NCBI GenBank assembly: GCA_047601745.1
Contig: JASGIS010000001.1
Location: forward strand, 3,782,001 to 3,846,000
Origin: JAKPAM01 sp047601745
GTDB lineage: Bacteria; Pseudomonadota; Gammaproteobacteria; Burkholderiales; Burkholderiaceae_E
DNA length: 64,000 bases
Direction of reading: 5' to 3'
Made by a program: the position numbers and the translations under genes. Below, piece after piece: positions 45,222 to 53,700 of the stretch. The notes beneath the pieces are model-generated. The model made no database searches. It saw nothing but the letters and a program-made list of their open reading frames with translations, and had not been told where the DNA came from. Positions within the stretch are counted from its first letter, which is position 1; the number at the start of each line of letters is the position of its first letter.

Positions 45222-46076
45222 TCAGCCGAGGTTGCGCAGCAGCGCGAGCACGCCGCTCGGGGCCGAGTTCGCTTGCGCGAGCATCGCCTGGCCGGCCTGC
45301 TGCAGCACTTGCGCGCTGGTCAGGTTGGCGGTTTCGGCCGCGAAGTCGGCGTCCATGATCCGGCTGCGGGCAGCGGTCTGGTTCTCGACCGACACCTGCA
45401 GGCTGGAGATCACCGAATCGAAGCGGTTCTGCGCGGCGCCGTAGACGGCGCGCTGCGAGTTGATCGTGTCCAGCATCGTGTCGATGAAGTCCATCGCCGC
45501 CAGCGCGTTCGTCGCGTCGGTACCGTCGATCGTGCTGCCGGTCACATCGGTGACGGTGGTGTCGGCCGACAGATCGCTCATGCCGGTCAGTTCGATCCGC
45601 TCGGTCGTCGTGTCGGTGTTGGCGCCGATCTGGAACGTCAGCGGCGTTTGCGCATCGGAGCCGATGATCGCCAGGCCGTTGAACTTCGTGCCGTTGATCG
45701 TACGGGTGATCTCCAGCGCGAGCTGCGTGTACTCCTGGTTCAGGCTCTCGCGGTCCTTCTCGCCGTTCGTCGCGTTGGCCGACTGCACGGCCAGTTCGCG
45801 CATACGCTGCGCCATCTCCGAGATCTGGCCGAGCGCGCCGTCGGCGACCTGTGCCAGCGATACCGCGTCGTTGGCGTTGCGGATCGCGACGTTCATGCCC
45901 TTGATCTGGGCGTTCATGCGCTCGGCGATCGCCAGGCCGGCCGCGTCATCCTTCGAGCTGTTGACGCGCAGGCCGCTCGACAGGCGCTGGATGGCCGTGT
46001 TGACGGCATTCTGCGTCTTGTTCAGCGAGCGTTGCGAGTTCAGCGAAGCGATGTTGGTGTTGATGACACTTGCCAT
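45222..46076 (-). CDS. fliC: Flagellin (copy 2)
   Basis: 284 residues. VINTNIASLNSQRSLNKTQ, RMRELAVQSANATNGEKD and the conserved C-terminal helices. It is closely related to copy 1 in both conserved ends, with differences concentrated in the short centre. AGGAG precedes the ATG by 9 bases, and a sigma-28-like promoter lies about 150 bases upstream. Confidence 0.96.
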   Translation of the reverse strand: MASVINTNIASLNSQRSLNKTQNAVNTAIQRLSSGLRVNSSKDDAAGLAIAERMNAQIKGMNVAIRNANDAVSLAQVADGALGQISEMAQRMRELAVQSANATNGEKDRESLNQEYTQLALEITRTINGTKFNGLAIIGSDAQTPLTFQIGANTDTTTERIELTGMSDLSADTTVTDVTGSTIDGTDATNALAAMDFIDTMLDTINSQRAVYGAAQNRFDSVISSLQVSVENQTAARSRIMDADFAAETANLTSAQVLQQAGQAMLAQANSAPSGVLALLRNLG

Positions 46077-46229
46077 TTGAGTCAGCTCCTGTGCCGAAGA
46101 AAGGTTCGGACTGTTTGCATGTTCCCCGCCGGGAAAACCCCCTATCGCGGGACCTGGGGGCCTGGCTGGGCGTTCCGCTATCGCGGATCCGTCTTCACTC
46201 AGGCGGCGGGATTCGTCCCGTTGTGTGGG

Positions 46230-46256
46230 TTATCGACGGTGCGTTCCGGCGCTTGA
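46230..46256 (-). promoter_or_regulatory. Sigma-28-like promoter of flagellin copy 2
   Basis: Minus strand: TCAAGCGC (46249-46256), 11-base spacer, GTCGATAA (46230-46237; seven of eight matches to the FliA -10). The transcript would have a leader of about 145 bases. Confidence 0.75.
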
Positions 46257-46454
46257 GCGATGACGCGCGTCGGTGGCAGGGCGCCGACGAACGGTCATTC
46301 GCGGCTCCGCCGAGCGATGGCAGCGCGAGACGGCCGCGCCGGGCGGGGCGTCGAAGGGCAAACGGGAGGGGGAGGAGGCCGCCGGCCGCTCGGGGCCGGA
46401 TCCACGATGTTCGTGGCGCGTCGACGTGCGGACGCTTCAGCGAAGAGGGGGGAA

Positions 46455-46487
46455 GGGGTGAACCAGCCGAAACGCGTGGTTCACCCC
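46455..46487 (-). terminator. Hairpin after the methyltransferase gene
   Basis: GGGGTGAACCA and TGGTTCACCCC, a perfect 11-bp stem with an 11-base loop, 31 bases past the methyltransferase stop. The tail is C-rich with only two T, so termination strength is uncertain. Confidence 0.6.
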
Positions 46488-46518
46488 GAGTCGGATCAAT
46501 CGAATCGCGAACGCGCGA

Positions 46519-47271
46519 TCAGAACGCGGTCATGCACAAGTCCGGCCGCAGAGGATGGTTCGGGCGATCCATCGGACCGGGAATGGGTTCGCGCGAATAG
46601 CCGTCGAAGCTGTCCAGGTCGCGCCGCAGCAGCGTCAGTTCCAGCACTTCGGGAATCGGCACGCCTTCGATCAGAATGAAGTTGCCGTAGTTGTTCGCGT
46701 GCAGATGGATCGGTGCGTGATGATGGGTCAGGCATTCCAGCAGATGCCTGATCTTGGCGAAGAACGCCTCGTCCGCCAGTTTGGCGAAGTGATGCAGTTC
46801 GCAGCAGATGACTTCGTACGAACGCAGGTCGTCGGCGACGAGGGCCTCGAAGATGTCGTACTCGCCCCCCTCGATGTCGAACTTCAGGAGCTTGTGCTGC
46901 GGCTCGCCTTCCAGCCGCGCGTCGATGTCGCGCAGGGACAGGAACTCGCCTTCGGTGCGTGCTCCCCAACCCTGATTGAAGAAGCGGAAGGCAGGATGAT
47001 CGACCGGCGGCCCATCGACGGTATGGTCGAACTGGATGATGCGGGCGCCGCGTTCGGCGAGCACGAAATCGAAGCTCACATCGGGGCCGACGCCGATCGA
47101 AATGACGGCGTCGCAATCGAGGGCGCGTGCCGGGACGACGTAGCCGCCGTCGCAGTCGTTGCCGATGCGAATCTTCTGCTGGCTGCGCATGGCGAGCGGG
47201 CGCATCAGCGCCAGCACGTCCAGGATGCGGTTCTGCCTGCGGCGGTCATAGGGTTGCAATAGAGCGGTCAT
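46519..47271 (-). CDS. FkbM-like SAM methyltransferase
   Basis: 250 residues. GNDCDGGYVVPARALDCD and the SAM-fold parts ISIGVGPDVSFDFVLAERG and KFDIEGGEYDIFEAL point to an FkbM/Methyltransf-type enzyme, which often O-methylates sugars. The gene sits between flagellin genes and the repeat-protein/glycosyltransferase pair, so glycan modification is a reasonable guess. The start at 47271 begins just before the conserved part; the frame stays open to 47445. Confidence 0.75.
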   Translation of the reverse strand: MTALLQPYDRRRQNRILDVLALMRPLAMRSQQKIRIGNDCDGGYVVPARALDCDAVISIGVGPDVSFDFVLAERGARIIQFDHTVDGPPVDHPAFRFFNQGWGARTEGEFLSLRDIDARLEGEPQHKLLKFDIEGGEYDIFEALVADDLRSYEVICCELHHFAKLADEAFFAKIRHLLECLTHHHAPIHLHANNYGNFILIEGVPIPEVLELTLLRRDLDSFDGYSREPIPGPMDRPNHPLRPDLCMTAF

Positions 47272-47355
47272 GGCTGGGCGGGAATCGTTTTCTGATTGAT
47301 GGGCCGCATCAAAATCGCACGCTCCCCAATGAGCGTCCATCGCCGGCCGACGAAC

Positions 47356-47379
47356 GTCTGTCGCCGATCGGCGACAGAC
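47356..47379. promoter_or_regulatory. 24-base perfect palindrome
   Basis: Half-site GTCTGTCGCCGA followed directly by its exact complement. It lies 85 bases upstream of the methyltransferase start and 340 upstream of the repeat-protein start. Consistent with a dimeric regulator site; no regulator is identified. Confidence 0.5.
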
Positions 47380-47595
47380 AACCGCCGGTCGCAGGTCGCG
47401 AACCGATCCAATGCCCCGATTTGGCCCGGGAAACCGCTCGATCACATCGGGTAGGTGTCGCCCGACTTCGACCAGTATGCATGCCTGATGCAGCGGCGGA
47501 TTAGCCGTCTCGCCAGTGGTCTGGCGGAACGCGCCGCTCGTGCGAATCGATCGGCGACGAGCAGGATGAACGGCGGATTCTTTTCATAAGGTGAC

Positions 47596-47622
47596 TTAAG
47601 AAGCCGTGCCCGCAGCCGTATA
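47596..47622 (+). promoter_or_regulatory. Sigma-28-like promoter of the repeat-protein gene
   Basis: TTAAGAAG (47596-47603), an 11-base spacer, GCCGTATA (47615-47622). The spacing equals that of the fliE, fliD, flagellin, cheY and motA sites. The -10 box keeps GCCG and the final A. Leader about 90 bases. Confidence 0.5.
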
Positions 47623-47719
47623 TCCGTTCGTGCTGCAGCTCAAAGGCCCTGTCGTGGCGCGCGGGCTTGGGCCGGCAAGACTGACCTTCGGATCATCCAA
47701 CATTTAGGAATCATCGATC

Positions 47720-50572
47720 ATGTCAATCATCACGGGTATGACGCCTGCACAGATCAGTGCGCTGACTACCGCACAGATCAAGGATCTGGGAACGGCCGAC
47801 TTCAAGGCGCTTTCGGCGACCCAGATCCAGGCGTTCACCTCGGCGCAGATTGCCCAGATCGAGACGGCGGATCTGGTGGTGCTGAGCGGCAAGCAGATCG
47901 CCGCATTCAATGCCCAGAACTTCGCCGACGGGATGCTGGTCTATGACCTGTCGGTGCTGACGGCCAACCAGGTCAAGGGGCTGACGGTCGCTCAGCTCAA
48001 CACGCTGGGCAGCGCGCAGATCGGGAAGTTGGATTCCGCTGACGTGGCCGCGCTGACCGCAGCGCAGATCAAAGGGATGACCTCGGAGAGTATCGGCAGG
48101 CTGACGTCGACGCAGGTGGCGGCGCTGACGGCCGGCCAGCTCAAAGCGCTGTCGGTGACGCAACTGGATGGGCTGTCGACCGGACAGATCAAGGCGCTGA
48201 CGTCCGCGCAGATCACGAGCCTGAGCGCCGCGCAGATCGGCGGCCTGGGCAGCAGCGGGATCGCGGCGCTGGATACCGAAGATGTCGCCGCGCTGTCGGC
48301 CGCACAGATCAAGGGCCTGTCTTCGGACGCCATCAAGGCTCTGACGACCGCGCAGGCCGGTGCGTTGACGGCCACGCAACTGAAGTCGATGACGGCGGCG
48401 CAGGTCGGGGCGATCGAGACCGAGGATCTGGCCAAGATCGGTTCGGCGCAACTGGGAGCCCTGTCGGCCGCGCAGCTCAAGGGGCTGACGACCGCGCAGA
48501 TCGGTAGTCTGAGCACCGCGCAGGTTCAAGGTCTGACCGCGAACCAGCTCAAGGGGCTGTCGAACGACCAGGTCAAGGCGCTGACGACCGCGGGCATCCA
48601 GGCGCTGACGACCGCGCAGATGAAGGGCCTGACGGCGGCGCAGCTCGGAGCGCTGGCCAGCGGCCAGATCGCGGCGCTGGATACCGAAGACGTCGCCGCC
48701 TTGTCGGCCGCGCAGGTCAAGGGGCTGTCGACCGATAGCCTCAAGGCGCTGACCACCGGTCAAGCCGGCGCGCTGACGGCGACGCAGATCAAGTCGTTGA
48801 GCGCGGCGCAGATCGGGGCGATCGAGACCGAGGATCTGGCCAAGATCGGTTCGGCGCAACTGGCGGCGCTGTCGGCTGCACAGATCGCCGGCTTGACGTC
48901 GGCGCAGATCGGCAGTCTGGGCTCGGCGCAGATCCAGGGTTTGACGGCCGCGCAGATCGGCGCGCTGTCGACCGAACAGGTCAAATCGCTGACGACCGCG
49001 GGCATCCAGGCGCTGACGACCGCGCAGATGAAGGGCCTGACGGCGGCGCAGCTCGGTGTGCTGAGCAGCGGCCAGATCGCCGCGCTGGATACCGAAGACG
49101 TCGCCGCCTTGTCGGCCGCGCAGGTCAAGGGGCTGTCGACCGATAACCTCAAGGCGCTGACCACCGGTCAAGCCGGTGCGCTGACGGCCGCGCAGATCAA
49201 GTCGTTGAGCGCGGCGCAGATCGGGGCGATCGAGACCGAGGATCTGGCCAAGATCGGTTCGGCGCAACTGGCGGCGCTGTCGGCTGCACAGATCGCCGGC
49301 TTGACGTCGGCACAGATCGGCAGCCTGGGTTCGGCGCAGATCCAGGGCTTGACGGCCGCTCAGATCGGCGCGCTGTCGACCGAGCAGGTCAAATCGCTGA
49401 CGACCGCGGGCATCCAGGCGCTGACGACCGCGCAGATGAAGGGCCTGACCGCAGCGCAAGTCGGTGCGCTGAGCAGCGGCCAGATCGCCGCGCTGGAAAC
49501 CGAAGACCTGGCGTTGCTGGCTGCCGCGCAGATCAAGGGCTTGTCGACCGAAGGCGTGAAGGCGCTGACGACGGCTCAGGCCGCCGCGTTGACGTATGCC
49601 CAGGTCGCCGCGTTCAGTGCGACGCAGGTCGCCGCGTTCGATACCGAGGATCTGGCGCGCTTCGGTACGTCGCAAGTCGGCGCATTGACGGCCAGTCAAC
49701 TGCAGGCGCTCAGTTCCGATCAGGTGAACGGGTTCGGCACGGCCAATCTGCAGGCCTTGAAAGCGGCGCAGATCGCGGCGCTGACGACCGGCCAGGTCAG
49801 TGGTCTGACGACCGCCAGCGTCAAGGCGCTGACGAGCGCCCAGGTCACCGGCCTGACGGCGGCGCAGTTGAACAGCCTGAGCAGCAGCCAGATCGGCGCG
49901 CTCGATACCGAGGATGTCGGCGCGTTGACGGCCAAGCAGCTCGGGGGACTGAGCACGGGTAGCGTCAAGGCGCTGACGTCGGGCCAGGTCGGTGCGCTGA
50001 CCTACCAGCAGATCGCCGGGTTCACGGGCACCCAGATCTCGGCGCTGGACACCGAGGACGTGAACGCCCTGAACACCTCGGCGGTGCAGGCGCTGACGGC
50101 CGCGCAATTGCAGGCGTTGACGTCCGCGCAGTTGAACGGCCTGTCGTCGGCCAATCTGCAACTGCTCAAGGCGACGCAGGTCGCTGCGCTGACGTCGGGC
50201 CAGATCGGCGGTCTGACCACCGCCGGCATCAAGGCGCTGACCAGCGAGCAGTTCCAGGCGCTGACGGCCGGCCAGGTCGGCGCGCTGACCACGGCGCAAC
50301 TGAGCGCGCTGGAAAGCGCCCAGGTGACGGCGCTGACCGCCAAGCAGGTCCAGGCGTTGACGACCGAGCAGATCAAGACGGGGTTGACCACCGCGCAGGT
50401 CGCGCAGTTGACGACGACGCAGATCCAGGCGCTGACGACCGCACAGATCCAGGGCGGTCTGACGACGGCCCAGGTGCAGGCGCTGACGACCGACCAGGTG
50501 CAGTCGCTGAGCGCGGCCCAGGTGGCGGCGTTCACGACCGAGCAGGTCCCGTACCTGAACGTCGCGAACTGA
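47720..50572 (+). CDS. Giant octapeptide-repeat protein (LTxxQIxx repeats)
   Basis: 950 residues, family not recognised. Nearly the whole protein is a run of about 115 octapeptides with consensus L-[TS]-x-x-Q-[ILV]-x-[AG], for example LTTAQIQA. It is rich in Thr, Ser, Ala, Gln and Leu, with no Cys or Trp noticed and almost no Pro or charged basic residues. Leu and Ile recur with 5/3 spacing, and T-x-x-Q looks like a helix N-cap, so short stacked helices are one possible fold. There is no signal peptide, membrane segment or anchor. A 136-residue superrepeat lies at the centre. AGGA precedes the ATG. A sigma-28-like promoter upstream and a multi-domain glycosyltransferase gene downstream suggest a secreted, glycosylated, motility-linked protein; this is inference. 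Confidence 0.85.
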   Translation: MSIITGMTPAQISALTTAQIKDLGTADFKALSATQIQAFTSAQIAQIETADLVVLSGKQIAAFNAQNFADGMLVYDLSVLTANQVKGLTVAQLNTLGSAQIGKLDSADVAALTAAQIKGMTSESIGRLTSTQVAALTAGQLKALSVTQLDGLSTGQIKALTSAQITSLSAAQIGGLGSSGIAALDTEDVAALSAAQIKGLSSDAIKALTTAQAGALTATQLKSMTAAQVGAIETEDLAKIGSAQLGALSAAQLKGLTTAQIGSLSTAQVQGLTANQLKGLSNDQVKALTTAGIQALTTAQMKGLTAAQLGALASGQIAALDTEDVAALSAAQVKGLSTDSLKALTTGQAGALTATQIKSLSAAQIGAIETEDLAKIGSAQLAALSAAQIAGLTSAQIGSLGSAQIQGLTAAQIGALSTEQVKSLTTAGIQALTTAQMKGLTAAQLGVLSSGQIAALDTEDVAALSAAQVKGLSTDNLKALTTGQAGALTAAQIKSLSAAQIGAIETEDLAKIGSAQLAALSAAQIAGLTSAQIGSLGSAQIQGLTAAQIGALSTEQVKSLTTAGIQALTTAQMKGLTAAQVGALSSGQIAALETEDLALLAAAQIKGLSTEGVKALTTAQAAALTYAQVAAFSATQVAAFDTEDLARFGTSQVGALTASQLQALSSDQVNGFGTANLQALKAAQIAALTTGQVSGLTTASVKALTSAQVTGLTAAQLNSLSSSQIGALDTEDVGALTAKQLGGLSTGSVKALTSGQVGALTYQQIAGFTGTQISALDTEDVNALNTSAVQALTAAQLQALTSAQLNGLSSANLQLLKATQVAALTSGQIGGLTTAGIKALTSEQFQALTAGQVGALTTAQLSALESAQVTALTAKQVQALTTEQIKTGLTTAQVAQLTTTQIQALTTAQIQGGLTTAQVQALTTDQVQSLSAAQVAAFTTEQVPYLNVAN
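48383..49606 (+). repeat. 408-base higher-order repeat within the octapeptide gene
   Basis: Units of 408 bases (17 octapeptides, 136 residues) begin at 48383, 48791 and 49199. The last two are almost identical at DNA level over long stretches, the first more diverged; a decayed fourth copy follows at 49607. Each carries one ETEDLAKIGSAQ and one TEDVA or TEDLA octapeptide. Near-identity implies recent duplication or gene conversion. Confidence 0.85.
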
Positions 50573-50683
50573 GCGTCTCGTCCGAAGGACAGCAGGTAAG
50601 CAGCAGGCAAGCGGATTCCCGACTCTCGTGTCGGGGGCCGCGTTCGACAACGAGGACGGTCGACCGTCCCGACATCAGCCGGT

Positions 50684-50731
50684 TTCCCGCGATCGTGACG
50701 TCCGGCGTTGCGATCGCGGGAATCGTTTTTC
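50684..50731 (+). terminator. Terminator between repeat-protein and glycosyltransferase genes
   Basis: TTCCCGCGATCG (50684-50695) and CGATCGCGGGAA (50711-50722) form a perfect 12-bp stem with a 15-base loop, followed by TCGTTTTT. It ends only 10 bases before the next start codon, so the downstream gene must rely on readthrough, antitermination or a promoter within the gap. Confidence 0.8.
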
Positions 50732-50740
50732 AGGGAGCCC

Positions 50741-53700
50741 ATGGTGTCCAGCACGTCCGAGTCTGATTTCGCCGCCCGTATCGAAGCGATCTGGGATCGG
50801 CGCGTGGAGTTCGCCCGGTTCATCGCCTGGGCCGAGCAACTGGCCGGGCGGCCGGCGCTGGCGGCCGTGCTGTATCGCACCTGGCTGCAGCGCAACGACG
50901 GTCCCCATGCGTTCGCCGCCTGGTTCAACCTTGGCGTCCTGCTGTTCGGGCAGCAGGATCCGGCCGGCGCGCGCGACGCTTATGAAGCCGCGCTGGCCCG
51001 CAATCCGCGATTCGTGCAGGCGCGCTTCAACCTGGGGATGGCCTGCGAGCAACTGGGTGATACGGCCGCCGCGCTCGCGCACTGGCAGGCGATCGATGCC
51101 GAGGCCTCGCCGGATGACGCCGACCAGCGATCGGTGCGGATCAGCGCGCTGAACAACATCGGCCGCCTGCAGGAAACGCTGCGCCAGTACGGGCCGGCGT
51201 GCGAAGCGCTCGAAAAGAGCCTGACGATCGATCCGGATCAGCCGGATGCGATCCATCATCTGATTTTCATGCGGCAGAAGCAGTGTCGCTGGCCGATCTA
51301 TGCGCCGGTGGGCGAGGTCGACGCCGAGGCCTTGCGCGCGGGCACGTCGGCGCTGGCGATGCTGAACGTCTCCGACGATCCGCAGGCTCAGCTCGACGCG
51401 GCGCTGAACTATACGCGCCGCAAGGTTCCGACGGACCTGCCGCCGCTGGCGCCGCAGCGCGCGTATGGACACGAGCGGATCCGGGTCGCGTATTGCTCGG
51501 GCGATTTCTGTACGCATCCGGTGGCGATGCTGACCGTCGAGCTGTTCGAGCAGCATGACAAGGAGCGCTTCGAGACCTATGCGTTCTGCTGGTCGCCCGA
51601 CGACGGGTCGCTGCTGCGCCGGCGCATCGTGAGTGCGGTCGACCACTATGTTCCGGTGAACGGCATGAGCGACGAGCAGATCGCCCGCCTGATCCGCGAG
51701 CACGAGATCGATATCCTCGTCGATCTGCAGGGCCAGACCAGCGGCGCCAAGACCGCGATGCTGGCGCGCCGGCCTGCGCCGATCCAGATCACTTACCTGG
51801 GCCTGCCGGCCACGACCGGCCTGCCATGCATCGACTACGTGATCGCCGATCGCTACCTGATTCCGGACGGATACGCGCGCTTCTATTCGGAAACGCCGCT
51901 CTGCATGCCGGACGTCTACCAGGTCAGCGACCGCAAGCGGCTGAGCAGCCCGGCACCGAGCCGTGCGGCCTGCGGCCTGCTCGAAGACCGCTTCGTGTTC
52001 TGTTCGTTCAACAACAACCACAAGTACACGCTGGAAGTGTTCACCACGTGGATGAACATCCTGCGCCGCGTGCCGGACAGCGTGTTGTGGCTGCTGTCGG
52101 ACAATCCGTGGGCCGAGGCGAACCTGAGGCAGCAGGCGCGAGCGCAAGGCGTCGATCCGGCGCGGCTGGTATTCGCTCCGCGCGCGGTGCCGGCCGATTA
52201 TCTGGCGCGCTATCTGGTGGCCGATCTGTTCCTCGACACCTTCCCGTTCAACGCCGGCACGACCGCCAACGACGCGTTGTGGATGGGCCTGCCGGTGCTG
52301 ACGATGAGCGGGCGATCGTTCGCGTCGCGGATGGCCGGGGCGCTGCTGACGGCGGCAGGGCTGCCGGAGCTGATTACCGGCGACCTGCGGGCTTATGAGG
52401 AAAAGGCCACCGCCCTCGCCGCGGATGCCGGCGCCCGCCAGGTCCTGCGCGACAAGCTGGGGCAGGCGCGCAGGGAAGGCCCGCTGTTCGACGCGACCCG
52501 CTTCACGCGGAACCTGGAAGAACAGTATGCGGCGCTGGTCGAACGATCCCGATCGGCCGCGCGATCGCTGCCATCCGTGGAAAACCCGTCGTCACCGCGC
52601 TCCGGTGACCGCGCCGGCGCGCGCCTGCTCGTCGAGGGCTGGCGGGACATCAATCATTCGTACGCGCTGGTCAATCAATACCATCTGTACGAGTGGATGC
52701 GGGAAGAACGTTTGCGCATCGTCCATCGCGACATGCCATTGCTGTTCGATCACTGGAAAGAGGCCAGGCGCGGCTCGGGGTTCCCCGACTCGTACCAGGC
52801 CCGGCTCGCGCGAGTACCCGCCTGGCAGGGTGAGGCGGTAGACGGGAGCTTTCGGATCTGCTCGCCGGCCGCGCTGGTGCCGGAACCCTCGCATCCGGTG
52901 TCGACGTTCATCGTGACCGAGTTCGGGCTCGACGATGCGCTGGCCGACCGGTTGCGCCGAGATTCTCGCGACTACTTCGACGCCGGCGGTTCGATCGTCA
53001 CGCCGTCGCGCTGGTCGCGTGACCGGATCGTCGACGCCGGGTTGCCGGCCGAACGCATCCACGTCGTGCCGCACGGCGTGGCCGCGGATCTGTTCCATCC
53101 GATGAGCGCCGACCAGCGCGCGGAGTCTCGCCGGCGGCTCGGCTTCGATCGCGACGACGTCGTGTTTCTGAACGTCAGCGCGCCCTTGTGGAACAAGGGC
53201 GTCGACGTGCTGGTCCAGGCCTTCGTCGCGTGCTTCGACAAGCATCCGCACGTGCGCCTGCTGATCAAGGATCAGCAGGCCGTTTACGGCATCAGCGGCC
53301 GGGATGCCGTGCTGCGGGAGATCGTCGCGTGCGGGCAGGGAGGCAACGACGCGCTGCTGGCGGCGATCCGGTTCGTGTCCGCCGATCTCGACCTGTCGCA
53401 GCTCAGGGAGTTGTACTGCGTCGCCGACTACTACGTTTCACCGTATCGCGCCGAAGGCTTCAACCTGCCCGTCATCGAAGCGATCGCCTGCGGAACGCCG
53501 GTGATCGTCACCGAGGGCGGCGCGACCGATGATTTCTGCGATGCGACGAACGCGCTGCGAATCGCATCGGTCGCGCGCCGCAACGTGCAAGTCGATGGAC
53601 GTCGAATCGATGGCTTCCAGGAGCCGATTCGCGATGCCCTCGTCGCGCACCTGGAAACCTGCGCTCGATCCACGCCCTTTTCCGATGCTCGGCGGACGGC

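Larger units (their letters stand above)
46077..46518 (-). other. 442-base noncoding region between flagellin copy 2 and the methyltransferase gene
   Basis: Holds the flagellin leader, the sigma-28-like promoter at 46230-46256 and a hairpin at 46455-46487. Two CGCGATAG-type sequences lie near 46144 and 46178. No coding frame is supported. Confidence 0.6.
47272..47719 (+). other. 448-base divergent intergenic region before the repeat-protein gene
   Basis: Carries a 24-base perfect palindrome (47356-47379) near the methyltransferase start and a sigma-28-like promoter (47596-47622) for the repeat-protein gene. No gene is seen. Confidence 0.6.

Noticed and set aside
46260..46679. Plus-strand open frames between flagellin copy 2 and the methyltransferase
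   Set aside because: They overlap the promoter, hairpin and the 3' end of the methyltransferase gene and show no protein-like pattern.
48383..49606. CRISPR-like regular repeats
   Set aside because: The repeats are in-frame coding units with no unique spacers and a 24-base step within one open reading frame.
47723..50650. A 975-codon open frame on the minus strand opposite the octapeptide gene
   Set aside because: It is the mirror of a periodic GC-rich sequence; its residues (Arg/Gln/Leu-rich repeats) simply reflect the repeat on the other strand, and it has no start signal.
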